A stretch of 30,315 nt of DNA from an uncultured Eubacteriales bacterium. Its GTDB lineage: Bacteria; Bacillota; Clostridia; Oscillospirales; Oscillospiraceae. The stretch spans positions 1 to 30,315 of the forward strand of contig UQZR01000027.1 in NCBI GenBank assembly GCA_900545585.1, written 5' to 3'. The notes below the pieces were generated by a model. It did no database searches. It saw only the letters and a program-made list of their open reading frames with translations, and had not been told where the DNA came from. The translations under genes and the position numbers were made by a program. Below are positions 24,601 to 30,315 of the stretch, in pieces. Each line of letters begins with the position of its first letter. The first letter of the stretch is position 1.

Positions 24601-26845
24601 CGACATCCAGTTCCCTACCACACGGCAGCTCAATACCATCGCCTACCGCGATTATGAGAAGGAGTTCGACGGCAAGTACACGCCGGTCCTGCTGACCACC
24701 AGCGATGACAGCGTGGTAGTCTCCGCCGATCCCGCCACCGCCAATGTGGCGCGGATGGTGACCTACCGCCCGCTGCCCGGGCAGGCGGCCAGGACCGTGA
24801 CGGTGACGATGAAGATCCTGTCCCGCCCCGGCGGCGAGGGCAAGGACTATGCGTCCATGACGGTGCTGGCCAGCAGGGATATCACCTTGACCGTCCAGCC
24901 CCTGACTCAGGCGGAGCTGGACGCGGCGGCGGCTTTCATGCAGAAGGTGTGCACCGAGGAGGTCTACTGGGAGGGTATCCGCAAGGCCAACACGGATCGG
25001 AACGGCGTCACCGGCGACATGCGCTCCTTCATCGAGATCGTGCCGAACGGCGACGGCTATAAGTTCGTCCGCGATATGGCGGACTACAACGCCGTGGGCG
25101 TCAAGGCCGACGACATCGATGGCTGGTACGATGCTCAGCAGTACCGGTGCTTTCGGTCCAGCAACAGCGCCATTGTGGCACACGAGACCCTGCTGCTGAC
25201 CCAGCCCCAGTACAACACAAAAATTACCATCGACAGCGTGCTGAGCTATACGGAGTACGCCAAGTACTGGGAGAAGTTCCGGAGCGATCCCGCCTACGCA
25301 CAGTTCGCCCGGTTCTATAAGCAGCCCATCTCCGTCAGCGTGAAGGTCATCGGCACGGAGGGGATCGACGATCCCAACATCCAGCCCATCACCGTCACCG
25401 TCAACGTGGAGGGCGGCGGCTTCAGCAGGACGTTTGCCGATCTGACCGGCGGCACCTACACGTGCAGCAGCAGCGACGGCCGCACCGCGGCGGACGCTCT
25501 GTTGAGCGTGCTGGCCCAGAACCGGTACACCTACACCGGTACGCCGGGGTACATCACCGGCGTCACTGATGCCAATGGCGTCGCCCTGACCGCCGGCGAC
25601 AAGACCTTCGGCCCCTGGTCCGGCTGGATGTTCACCGTCAACGGCGAGATGCCCATCCTGCGCACCGATGCCAGCGGAAATATCACCTACGCCGCGCTGA
25701 ACCAGTATCAGGTGAAGAAGGATGATGTCATCCGCTTCTACTATGTGGCGTGCCCCACGGAGACGGGCTATCACACCGGCGGCACGGCCACCTGCACCAG
25801 CGGCGCTGTCTGCACCGTGTGCGGCGCGGCCTACGGCGAGAAGAATCCCGACAACCATACCGGCGAGCAGACGTGGACGCGGACCGCCGACAAGCACAGA
25901 ATGCGCTACGACTGCTGCAGCGCGGAGGTCATCCCCTCCCAGACCCATAGCTGGGAGAACGGCGCGTGCAGCGTGTGCGGCTACGCCTGCCGCCACAGCG
26001 GCGGCGAGGCCACCTGCACCACGCCCCTGACCTGCGCCAGGTGCGGCGAGGTCTACGGGGCGAAGGACCCTGCCAACCACAGCGGTGAGCTGGTGTGGGT
26101 CACCACCGCCGACAAGCACGTGCGGCAGTACGACTGCTGCGGTCTGGCGGTGACGGCGGAGGCGGCTCATAGCTGGGAGAACGGCGCGTGCGGCGTGTGC
26201 GGCTACGCCTGCCGGCATGTGGGCGGCGAGACCGTGAAGGAGAACGTCAAGCCTGCGACCTGCACGGCGGACGGTTCCCACGACGATGTGGTGTACTGCA
26301 CCGTCTGCAAGGCCGAGATGAGCCGCAGCACCGTTACGGATAAGGCCGCGGGGCATCAGTGGGACAAGGGCGTTGTGACTACCGTGCCTACCAGCGAGAA
26401 GGAGGGTGTCCGGACCTACACCTGCACGGTGTGCCGGGCGGTGCGGACCGAGGCCATCGACAAGCTGCCCGGCAGCGGGGATGGTAAGACCGATCAGGCC
26501 GCGGCAGATGCGGTGATCGAGAAGATCAACGGCATCGGCACCGTCACGAAGAACAGCAAGAGCGCCATCGAGGCGGCTCGCAGGGCCTACGACGCGCTGA
26601 GCGAGGATCAGAAGGCACTGATCCCTGCCGGTGCGGTGAAGACCCTGACGGACGCGGAGGCGGCCTATGCGAAGATGACGCGGCACAACCACAGCGGTAA
26701 TGCCTCCGGCGGTACCAAGGACGACACCGGAAAGGTGGAGTCCAGCCGTACCGGAGACGCGGGCGTTGCCATGTACGCAGCCATGAGCCTGCTGTCCGCC
26801 ATGGGCGGCGCATGGGTCGTGGGCCGGAAGCGTAAGGAACGCTGA
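21671..26845 (+). CDS. Secreted multi-domain surface protein with InlB repeats and a DUF4430 (transcobalamin-like) domain
   Basis: 1724 residues. Signal peptide 1-26 (KKR, hydrophobic core, AWA/HD cleavage); an acidic linker to about 75; a beta-rich domain (80-220); six InlB/Listeria-Bacteroides-type repeats (about 225-702, each ending like LYAVW or YTAKW); bacterial Ig-like regions (about 705-1235); a DUF4430 domain (about 1238-1361: TVNVEGGG, TAADALLSVL, GYITGV, SGWMFTVNGEMP, VKKDDVIRFYY); a Cys-rich region of CxxC pairs with repeated HSWENGACxVCGYAC (about 1375-1590); a helical segment (1605-1670); and an anchor-like tail with SRTGDAG, a hydrophobic helix and GRKRKER. The tail resembles a non-canonical sortase signal. 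DUF4430 is related to the C-terminal domain of transcobalamin/intrinsic factor. With a cobalamin riboswitch in front, capture of B12 or analogues at the surface is a strong inference, not shown. The start is ATG 21671; ATG 21674 is equally possible. Confidence 0.93.
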   Translation: MMKKRLLALLMAAVMTISLLPTTAWAHDAAHAEGIRDTEGVEDVQGSEGDRDLEEVSDSENVPGEDAVDAAALAAVEDDGPAALAAATTLDSYFEGLPVIAETEPGSPSSTKKWKVTTLGGDTVLMSGNKGKSSSTSTLQLTFTGDTHLTFEYKVSSEKNCDKCTITLGSDKLVNGESGDQNWKPLELDAKSGQVLTVVYKKDSGVDRFDDCVYLRNFSAGEALVVTFHANNGTEDTAQQKVYGGKAALKANTFTCENKIFAGWAAAADGEVLYQDGERITTETSLDLYAVWADAYTVTFDNDGATATVMTPRNGAIGSRIPADPSRKGYTFDGWFNGETKLTAETVISGDSTYTAKWTAITYTIAFSGGSGSTGSVESIPAAYDREVTLPRNAFTRPGYSFNGWSQSSSASKGSYAEGDAVKNLTSTQGTTVTLYAAWQPLPVTVRLHLNYAGAEDITRTGAVGSNYNYILTDAGTTRFNSITDPKRDGYIFDGWYDAAEGGSAISTTYKFTAADAEDGFDMYAHWVKGIIVHFDGNGYKGTLADKTVTPDKVYSSLTYLLRERSYPANKTLEGWYIKNADGSFGEAVAKATVFSGDEVTLIAKWRDYQYIIKYHVKSGDKSGVTGTMADQPAPFGQDVKLAKCAYVREGYDFAGWATSSYGSTIAHPDEAVINRAWEEDDWGDGSEDNESYTLYAVWTERKSPEQTAADEKLNAADTAVTGNYKAVYGTDTNALTMIGAKLNAAGIKDVTVTMKAAASGSYAGIDADGTIRYKWNTNGSTPAAAAFLRPTVVLSYQGADGKTYTKETDGCYFIIGLDEAKARAALQTVADRITLPAEISSADALTSLPRYPLKAGVDAGSVDYNDNASVELWTTAAWTSSNTGVIAITQVSYPYYAPYTAAVTLPQKDTAVTLTLTLTYNGREDLKVSKVYTVNVKGSAAVRELDYQELLETALTEYGLKDPRDSSAIDNANVVSDIQFPTTRQLNTIAYRDYEKEFDGKYTPVLLTTSDDSVVVSADPATANVARMVTYRPLPGQAARTVTVTMKILSRPGGEGKDYASMTVLASRDITLTVQPLTQAELDAAAAFMQKVCTEEVYWEGIRKANTDRNGVTGDMRSFIEIVPNGDGYKFVRDMADYNAVGVKADDIDGWYDAQQYRCFRSSNSAIVAHETLLLTQPQYNTKITIDSVLSYTEYAKYWEKFRSDPAYAQFARFYKQPISVSVKVIGTEGIDDPNIQPITVTVNVEGGGFSRTFADLTGGTYTCSSSDGRTAADALLSVLAQNRYTYTGTPGYITGVTDANGVALTAGDKTFGPWSGWMFTVNGEMPILRTDASGNITYAALNQYQVKKDDVIRFYYVACPTETGYHTGGTATCTSGAVCTVCGAAYGEKNPDNHTGEQTWTRTADKHRMRYDCCSAEVIPSQTHSWENGACSVCGYACRHSGGEATCTTPLTCARCGEVYGAKDPANHSGELVWVTTADKHVRQYDCCGLAVTAEAAHSWENGACGVCGYACRHVGGETVKENVKPATCTADGSHDDVVYCTVCKAEMSRSTVTDKAAGHQWDKGVVTTVPTSEKEGVRTYTCTVCRAVRTEAIDKLPGSGDGKTDQAAADAVIEKINGIGTVTKNSKSAIEAARRAYDALSEDQKALIPAGAVKTLTDAEAAYAKMTRHNHSGNASGGTKDDTGKVESSRTGDAGVAMYAAMSLLSAMGGAWVVGRKRKER

Positions 26846-26863
26846 GGCGAAAGCTCATAGCGA

Positions 26864-26905
26864 AAAAAGGAGCGGAGACGCTGCGCGTCTCCGCTCCTTT
26901 TTGAG
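26864..26905 (+). terminator. Rho-independent terminator of the surface protein gene
   Basis: A 17-bp stem (26864-26880 with 26886-26902), loop CTGCG, ending in TTTTT. It lies about 20 bases after the stop codon. Confidence 0.92.
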
Positions 26906-26987
26906 TGTGGGGGAGGGATACCAATAGTTGACAAGGGGGACGGGCAGTTTTGCCTATCAAAAGCGAAATGTCCGTGTCAAGGGATAC

Positions 26988-27019
26988 AAAAAAAGAGACA
27001 CGGCAAAGCCGTGTCTCTT
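26988..27019 (-). terminator. Rho-independent terminator of tRNA-Gln
   Basis: Stem 26993-27004 with 27008-27019 (AAGAGACACGGC type), three-base loop. On the minus strand it ends in seven Ts. It begins one base after the tRNA CCA end. Confidence 0.9.
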
Positions 27020-27020
27020 C

Positions 27021-27094
27021 TGGCAGCGGGAGAAGGATTCGAACCCTCACATACGGAGTCAGAGTCCGCTGTGCTACCTTTACACAATCCCGCT
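27021..27094 (-). tRNA. tRNA-Gln (anticodon CUG)
   Basis: The minus strand folds into a cloverleaf: acceptor AGCGGGA with TCCCGCT, D arm with AAAGGTAGC, anticodon stem GCGGA/TCCGT around loop CTCTGAC (anticodon CTG, reads CAG), T arm GAGGG/CCTTC with TTCGAAT, and an encoded CCA (27021-27023). Confidence 0.95.
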
Positions 27095-27115
27095 ATGTTC
27101 TGACGAACAAAAACT

Positions 27116-27143
27116 ATTATACAGATTTCGCTGCGTTTGTCAA
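27116..27143 (-). promoter_or_regulatory. Promoter of tRNA-Gln
   Basis: On the minus strand a perfect TTGACA (27138-27143), a 16-base spacer and a perfect TATAAT (27116-27121). Confidence 0.85.
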
Positions 27144-27164
27144 GAGCTTTTTTCACATTCCGAG

Positions 27165-27217
27165 GAAAAAAGCCGCGCAGGGCTCCGATAGGGGGGAGAG
27201 GGCGGAGCCCTGCGCGG
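27165..27217 (-). terminator. Rho-independent terminator of thiT
   Basis: A perfect 15-bp stem (27173-27187 with 27203-27217) with a 15-base loop; on the minus strand it is followed by TTTTTT (As at 27166-27171). It sits 13 bases after the thiT stop and separates it from the tRNA promoter. Confidence 0.88.
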
Positions 27218-27230
27218 AAAGGGAGGTGTT

Positions 27231-27797
27231 TTACTTGCCCTGTGCCTGCACCAGATCGGCGCCGGTCAGGTACTTGCCCAGCGGCTTGTAGGCGATGGCG
27301 AACACCACCAGCGTGATGGCGATATTGGGCAGCATGTAGGCCAGATTATACAGCAGGGAGTAGAACCAGGGGCTGTGCATGGTCATGCCGAAGAAGGTAT
27401 CGGGCATGTAGGCGGCCCAGATGGTGGCGCCCACGATGTAGTGGACCAGGAAGCGGGCGCCGCCGGCCACCAGAGTGCCCAGGAACACGCCGCTGCGGCG
27501 GCGGGCGAACAGACCGGCCAGACCCAGAACGGTAAAGGCCAGCAGATAGTCGCCGATGATGGACTCCCAGCCGATGGCGAAGCCGCCGTCAAACATGAAC
27601 TGCAGCACGCCGAACAGGAAGCCGTTCAGCAGGCCGGCGCCAAGGCCCCAGCGCACCGCGTACAGTACCAGCGGCACCATGGACAGAACGATACTGCCGC
27701 CCCAGGGCATCTCCCACAGCTTGATGTAGCTGAGGATCTGGGCTACGGCCAGAAGCACGGCACCCTCGCAGAGGGCGCGGACCTTCATGTGATTCAT
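27231..27797 (-). CDS. thiT: Thiamine ECF transporter substrate-binding component ThiT
   Basis: Membrane S-component that binds thiamine and works with a shared ECF energising module (not in this window). 188 residues with about six hydrophobic helices; ThiT-typical features are the MPWGGSIVLSMVPL segment (compare MPQGGSVSIMMIP in B. subtilis ThiT as I remember it), RWGLGAG near the third helix, GDYLLAFTVLGLAGLF, GARFLVHYIVGAT, and the C-terminal YSLLYNLAYMLPN, which carries thiamine-binding aromatic and Asn residues in the family. The start is ATG 27797 with GGAGG eight bases upstream; an ORF extension to 27848 runs through the riboswitch terminator. The TPP riboswitch upstream independently supports thiamine as substrate. 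Confidence 0.95.
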   Translation of the reverse strand: MNHMKVRALCEGAVLLAVAQILSYIKLWEMPWGGSIVLSMVPLVLYAVRWGLGAGLLNGFLFGVLQFMFDGGFAIGWESIIGDYLLAFTVLGLAGLFARRRSGVFLGTLVAGGARFLVHYIVGATIWAAYMPDTFFGMTMHSPWFYSLLYNLAYMLPNIAITLVVFAIAYKPLGKYLTGADLVQAQGK

Positions 27798-27810
27798 AAT
27801 TTGTACCTCC

Positions 27811-27862
27811 AAAAAAAATTCCCGCATGGCGAGCCGTGCAGGCGTCACAATGCGGAAATTTC
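27811..27862 (-). terminator. TPP riboswitch terminator (expression platform)
   Basis: On the minus strand TTCCGCAT pairs with ATGCGGGAA (one bulge), followed by TTTTTTTT and then immediately the thiT GGAGG site. TPP binding would allow this hairpin to form and stop transcription. Confidence 0.75.
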
Positions 27863-27879
27863 GAAAGCCGATATGTTCG

Positions 27880-27972
27880 CATTCCTACGCCGGCATTACC
27901 CGGATCAGGTTCGAGGGACCAGACGGCGATACGTCTTATCTCAGCCGGCTTGCGCCAGCACCCCTTGGATTG
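27880..27972 (-). promoter_or_regulatory. TPP riboswitch (THI element)
   Basis: On the minus strand GGGGTGC, GGCTGAGATAAGAC (CTGAGA at 27939-27944), then CCCTCGAACCTGATCCGG (ACCTGAT at 27904-27910) and GGGTAATGCCGGCGTAGG. All the conserved boxes of RF00059 are present and in order. Confidence 0.97.
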
Positions 27973-27979
27973 TGGGGAT

Positions 27980-28008
27980 ATCTTAGCACGGAAACAGGAG
28001 CTTGTCAA
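27980..28008 (-). promoter_or_regulatory. Promoter of the TPP riboswitch-thiT transcript
   Basis: On the minus strand a perfect TTGACA (28003-28008), a 17-base spacer and TAAGAT (27980-27985), just upstream of the aptamer. Confidence 0.75.
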
Positions 28009-28035
28009 GAGGGGAAGCGGCCATTGTCCAGCAGA

Positions 28036-28063
28036 GAAAGACGCGCCGGCAGGCGCGTCTTTC
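28036..28063 (-). terminator. Terminator of the lyase gene
   Basis: Stem GAAAGACGCGCC with GGCGCGTCTTTC, four-base loop. The T-run on the minus strand is short (CTTTCTCT), so it may be leaky towards thiT. Confidence 0.65.
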
Positions 28064-28074
28064 CGGAAGCGATA

Positions 28075-29523
28075 TTACTGCTCGTCGCCGAAATCGGCGC
28101 GGTACGCCGCCGCCAGCCTCTCGGGCCAGTCGCCGATGGGCTCCAGCACGCCGGTGAAGAAGCGAAGAGTGGCCGGTTCGTGGACGAAGCGCAGGCCGCC
28201 CACCAGATCGCGGTGGTCGTACAGCCACTTGACGCGGTCGATGACGTACTCCGTCTGGGACAGGGTGAACACGCGGCGGGGGAAGGCCAGGCGCAGCAGC
28301 TCCATGGAGGCGATGCGCTCCGTGCCGTCCGGCTCGCGTTCCTCCGACAGGGTACCGCGCTCCATGCCGCGGATGCCGCCGCAGACGTACAGAGCGCAGG
28401 ACAGGGCACCGGCGGAATACTGGGCCTGGGGGACATGAGGCAGGAACGACTTCACATCGATGTGGGCGCCCAGACCGCCGCCGGGGGTGATGACGGGCAC
28501 GCCGTAGTCGGCCAGACGCCGCACACAGTAGTCGATGAACTGGGGACCCTGGGAGATGACATCCATGTCCATGCTCTCCTCGAAGCCCACGGTCATGGCC
28601 TCCATCTCCTTGACGGACATGCCGCCGTAGGTCAGGAAGCCCTCGAACATGGGGATCAGATCCTCCATGGAGTGGAAAAGCTCCGGGTCACGGACCAGGA
28701 TAGCGCCGCCGCGGGCGAAGCCGAATTTGCGGGCGGAGAAGTAGATGATGTCGAACAGGTCGGCGATCATGCGGGTGATCTCACGGACGGACTTATCCGC
28801 CAGCGCCGTCTCGCGGGTCTTGATGAAGTACAGATTGTCCTGCAGCAGGGAGGCGTCCAGCACGGTGAGGATGCCGTGGCGGCGGCAGATGGCGGTGGCG
28901 GCCTCCATGTTTTCGTAGGAGATGGGCTGGCCGCCGATCAGGTTGGTGCCGGCCTCCAGGCGAACGAAGGGGACGTTGGCCGGCGTCTCCCGCTGGATGC
29001 AGCGCTCCAGCGCATCCAGGTCGATGTTGCCCTTGAAGGGCAGGGTGCTGGCGCTCTCAAGACCCTCAGCCTTGACCAGCTCCTCCACGCGGCCGCCCAG
29101 ACGGGTGATGTGGGCCTTGGCAGTGGTGAAGTGGTAGTTCATAATGACGCAGCTGCCGGGCTTGACGAAGCGGGTGGCCAGGATGTTTTCACAGGCGCGG
29201 CCCTGGTGGGCGGGCAGGCAGTGCTCGATGCCGAACAGCTCCGTCAGCTTGGCCTGCATGCGGTAGAAGGTCTCGGAGCCGGCGTAGGCATCGTCGGCCT
29301 GGAGCATAGCGGCCTGCTGGCGGTCGGACATAGCGTTGACGCCGGAATCCGTCAGCATATCCAGAAAGATGTCGCCATTGTGGAGCTGAAAGGTGTTGAA
29401 GCCTGCGGCCTGGATCTTCTCCAGACGCTGGGCGGTGGGCAGCAGGTGCAGCTGCTGGACGATCTTGACCTTGTGCATTTCCATGGGGATAGGTTCGTGC
29501 TTGTAAAATGTAATAGCGGGCAT
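28075..29523 (-). CDS. Tryptophanase/tyrosine phenol-lyase family PLP enzyme
   Basis: A 482-residue beta-eliminating lyase. Family enzymes split tryptophan to indole, or tyrosine to phenol, with pyruvate and ammonia. Seen: RLEKIQAAGFNTFQL, DMLTDSGVNAMSD, DDAYAGSETFY (Tyr80), HQGRACEN, NLIGGQPIS (Asn194), VLDASLLQDNLYFIK (Asp223), YFSARKFGFARGG (Lys266, the PLP lysine), FEGFLTYGGMSVKEMEAM, RGMERG (Arg389) and ELLRLAFPRRVFT (Arg411). RGMERG and NTFxLxxxDI look more like tyrosine phenol-lyase than tryptophanase. Two oddities: the SGKKD motif of known members is SARKF here, and the Arg that follows Asp-Ala-Thr (DATR/DSAR, a PLP contact) is Leu226. Substrate is therefore uncertain. Start ATG 29523 with AAGGAGGGG upstream. 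The T-box and leader ORF upstream both suggest tyrosine-linked control. Confidence 0.85.
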   Translation of the reverse strand: MPAITFYKHEPIPMEMHKVKIVQQLHLLPTAQRLEKIQAAGFNTFQLHNGDIFLDMLTDSGVNAMSDRQQAAMLQADDAYAGSETFYRMQAKLTELFGIEHCLPAHQGRACENILATRFVKPGSCVIMNYHFTTAKAHITRLGGRVEELVKAEGLESASTLPFKGNIDLDALERCIQRETPANVPFVRLEAGTNLIGGQPISYENMEAATAICRRHGILTVLDASLLQDNLYFIKTRETALADKSVREITRMIADLFDIIYFSARKFGFARGGAILVRDPELFHSMEDLIPMFEGFLTYGGMSVKEMEAMTVGFEESMDMDVISQGPQFIDYCVRRLADYGVPVITPGGGLGAHIDVKSFLPHVPQAQYSAGALSCALYVCGGIRGMERGTLSEEREPDGTERIASMELLRLAFPRRVFTLSQTEYVIDRVKWLYDHRDLVGGLRFVHEPATLRFFTGVLEPIGDWPERLAAAYRADFGDEQ

Positions 29524-29536
29524 GATGAGCCCCTCC

Positions 29537-29629
29537 TTATATAATATTAGTAAGATCTGATGTCGCTGTGTTTCCTTGATCCCGCTGCCGCGGGTATCGC
29601 CGCGAGATACAATACAAATAAAGAAGCAT
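29537..29629 (-). CDS. Putative 30-residue leader peptide upstream of the lyase
   Basis: A short ORF with an excellent AAGGAGG (29635-29641) five bases before ATG 29629. It encodes MLLYLYCISRRY followed by a polar tail and ends TAA at 29537, where the stop abuts the lyase ribosome binding site (TAAGGAGGGG), leaving 13 bases to the lyase start. It contains three Tyr codons in the first twelve (TAT, TAT, TAC). It begins just after the T-box terminator, so it is made only in read-through transcripts. By position and composition it could be a regulatory leader peptide in the manner of TnaC, or a translational coupler. It has no TnaC sequence similarity (no Trp, no terminal Pro). No known family is recognised. 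Confidence 0.5.
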   Translation of the reverse strand: MLLYLYCISRRYPRQRDQGNTATSDLTNII

Positions 29630-29647
29630 GAGGCCCTCCTTGTGAAA

Positions 29648-29925
29648 TAAAAAAACGCCCTCCGCGTCCGTATCGGACACAGAGGACGAGTTTGACCCGT
29701 GGTACCACCTCAGTTTACCGCTTGCGCGGCCTCATAGGATACTGACATATCCGCAGCGCTGTAACGGGCGCACCCGACGCCGCCTACCACTCCAAGGAGC
29801 TTCAGGGCGCGGCTCAGGACGGTAATTCAGACGCTGTATCTCCGCTGTCTTGCACCAACCGACAGCTCTCTGCAGAAGATGGCACAGTATCCTACTGAGG
29901 CCCATCATTGCCGTGTTCTGATGTT
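29648..29925 (-). promoter_or_regulatory. T-box leader, apparent tyrosine specifier
   Basis: On the minus strand, stem I has AGTA (29893-29896), AGAGAGCTGTCGGTTGGTGC at the apex and GAA-T-TAC-C in the specifier loop (GAA 29826-29828, TAC 29822-29824), closed by GGCCTCAG/CTGAGCC. The antiterminator carries the T-box AACTGAGGTGGTACCACGG (29698-29716), followed by a 14-bp terminator stem around ATA and seven Ts (to 29648). The class is certain. The specifier reading TAC (Tyr) follows the usual GAA-Y-NNN layout, but a one-base register shift (TTA, Leu) cannot be excluded by eye. Confidence 0.93.
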
Positions 29926-29931
29926 GGAGAT

Positions 29932-29960
29932 ACTTTATCACTTAAAAGCGTAAATGTAAA
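29932..29960 (-). promoter_or_regulatory. Promoter of the T-box-lyase transcript
   Basis: On the minus strand TTTACA (29955-29960), a 17-base spacer and TAAAGT (29932-29937) preceded by TGA. The start site is near 29925. Confidence 0.6.
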
Positions 29961-30034
29961 TAGAAAAATTGCACAGGGAGAGACGAAGTTTTCGCGGTGC
30001 GGTTGTACAATTGTGCTTTGCGTATGAAAATAGT

Positions 30035-30051
30035 CATAAGCTAAGCTTATG
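30035..30051. promoter_or_regulatory. Perfect palindrome CATAAGCT-A-AGCTTATG
   Basis: An 8-1-8 inverted repeat in the intergenic region between the lyase promoter and the rightward promoters. Possible operator; no regulator known. No gene is seen from 29961 to 30315. Confidence 0.4.
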
Positions 30052-30096
30052 GAACTGCCTGTTTCATATGAACGGGAGGAAAAGTGAAAAAAGGGG

Positions 30097-30125
30097 TTGC
30101 AAAGTAGGGAGAGGTGTGGTAATCT
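30097..30125 (+). promoter_or_regulatory. Rightward promoter P1
   Basis: TTGCAA (30097-30102), a 17-base spacer and TAATCT (30120-30125) preceded by TGG. A GCTGTCC/GGGCAGC hairpin follows the expected start. Confidence 0.5.
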
Positions 30126-30204
30126 AACCAAGCTGTCCGCGAGGGCAGCGGTGCTCAGCCGAAGCGAGTCGATGAAAAATGTCAAAAAAAAGTAAAATTA
30201 GTAG

Positions 30205-30233
30205 TTGACAAGATGGCTGACATATGATAAGAT
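30205..30233 (+). promoter_or_regulatory. Rightward promoter P2
   Basis: A perfect TTGACA (30205-30210), a 17-base spacer and TAAGAT (30228-30233), about 108 bases after P1. Tandem spacing of this kind is typical of rRNA operons. Confidence 0.7.
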
Positions 30234-30239
30234 AATACC

Positions 30240-30315
30240 TGTTCCGCGTGGGACGTGTACCTTGTAAATTAAACAACGAACGAAACGAAAAGCACCAGAC
30301 GGGAGCGCGAGAGAG
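30240..30315 (+). other. Probable rRNA operon leader running off the window
   Basis: The sequence after P2 has no ORF and contains ACCTTGTAAATTAAACAACG, resembling the boxA-like leader found before 16S rRNA genes in Clostridia, followed by purine-rich sequence. The 16S gene itself would start beyond 30315, so this rests on the leader and tandem promoters only. Confidence 0.45.

Noticed and set aside
21827..26692. Minus-strand ORF (1621 codons) opposite the DUF4430 surface protein
   Set aside because: Striking length, but the plus strand has signal peptide, repeats, domains and anchor; the antisense peptide is low-complexity and results from codon bias.
29892..30185. Minus-strand ORF of 97 codons overlapping the T-box 5' end
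   Set aside because: It runs through the T-box promoter and leader, has no ribosome binding site, and shows no domain.

Overview
The window looks like the chromosome of a gut Clostridia bacterium of the Oscillospiraceae type. The reasons are GC-rich Firmicutes coding sequence (about 60% GC by eye), strong AGGAGG ribosome binding sites, sigma-A promoters, T-box, TPP and cobalamin leaders, and very large repeat-rich surface proteins with Gram-positive signals. The genus is inference; no 16S sequence is inside the window, although an rRNA-type promoter and leader may start at the right edge.

Layout, left to right. (1) 1-4319: the 3' part of a giant leucine-rich-repeat/fibronectin-III surface protein built from near-identical cassettes. 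(2) 4387-8960: a nitrogen and purine block with adenine deaminase and a PRPP-dependent phosphoribosyltransferase on the minus strand, the latter behind an unusually long leader, then NADP-type glutamate dehydrogenase on the plus strand. (3) 9165-9746: a VanZ-like membrane protein, followed by about 1.7 kb with no convincing intact gene (three 87-bp tandem repeats, a hairpin, a possible gene remnant). (4) 11440-13577: DAHP synthase and a DegV-family protein, transcribed divergently. (5) 13656-21184: a molybdenum hydroxylase island with a one-polypeptide selenium-type xanthine dehydrogenase, the molybdenum cofactor cytidylyltransferase mocA, and the three-subunit xanthine dehydrogenase xdhABC. 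A 24-bp palindrome (CGTTAT-N12-ATAACG) occurs both before the first dehydrogenase and between mocA and xdhA, which suggests one regulator for the island. (6) 21250-26904: a cobalamin-type riboswitch and two tandem terminators in front of a 1724-residue secreted, wall- or membrane-anchored protein carrying a DUF4430 (transcobalamin-like) domain. (7) 26988-28008: tRNA-Gln and a thiamine ECF component, thiT, behind a TPP riboswitch. (8) 28036-29960: a tryptophanase/tyrosine phenol-lyase family enzyme preceded by a T-box leader with an apparent tyrosine specifier and then a tyrosine-containing 30-codon ORF that stops on the enzyme's ribosome binding site. (9) 29961-30315: tandem promoters and a leader resembling the start of an rRNA operon.

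How the parts fit: adenine deaminase, the phosphoribosyltransferase, MocA and two xanthine dehydrogenases form a purine salvage and purine fermentation theme, with glutamate dehydrogenase handling ammonia. The most interesting candidates for new biology are the cobalamin riboswitch/DUF4430 surface protein (likely extracellular B12 capture), the T-box plus leader-peptide arrangement on a lyase with an altered active site, and the shared palindrome in the molybdenum hydroxylase island.
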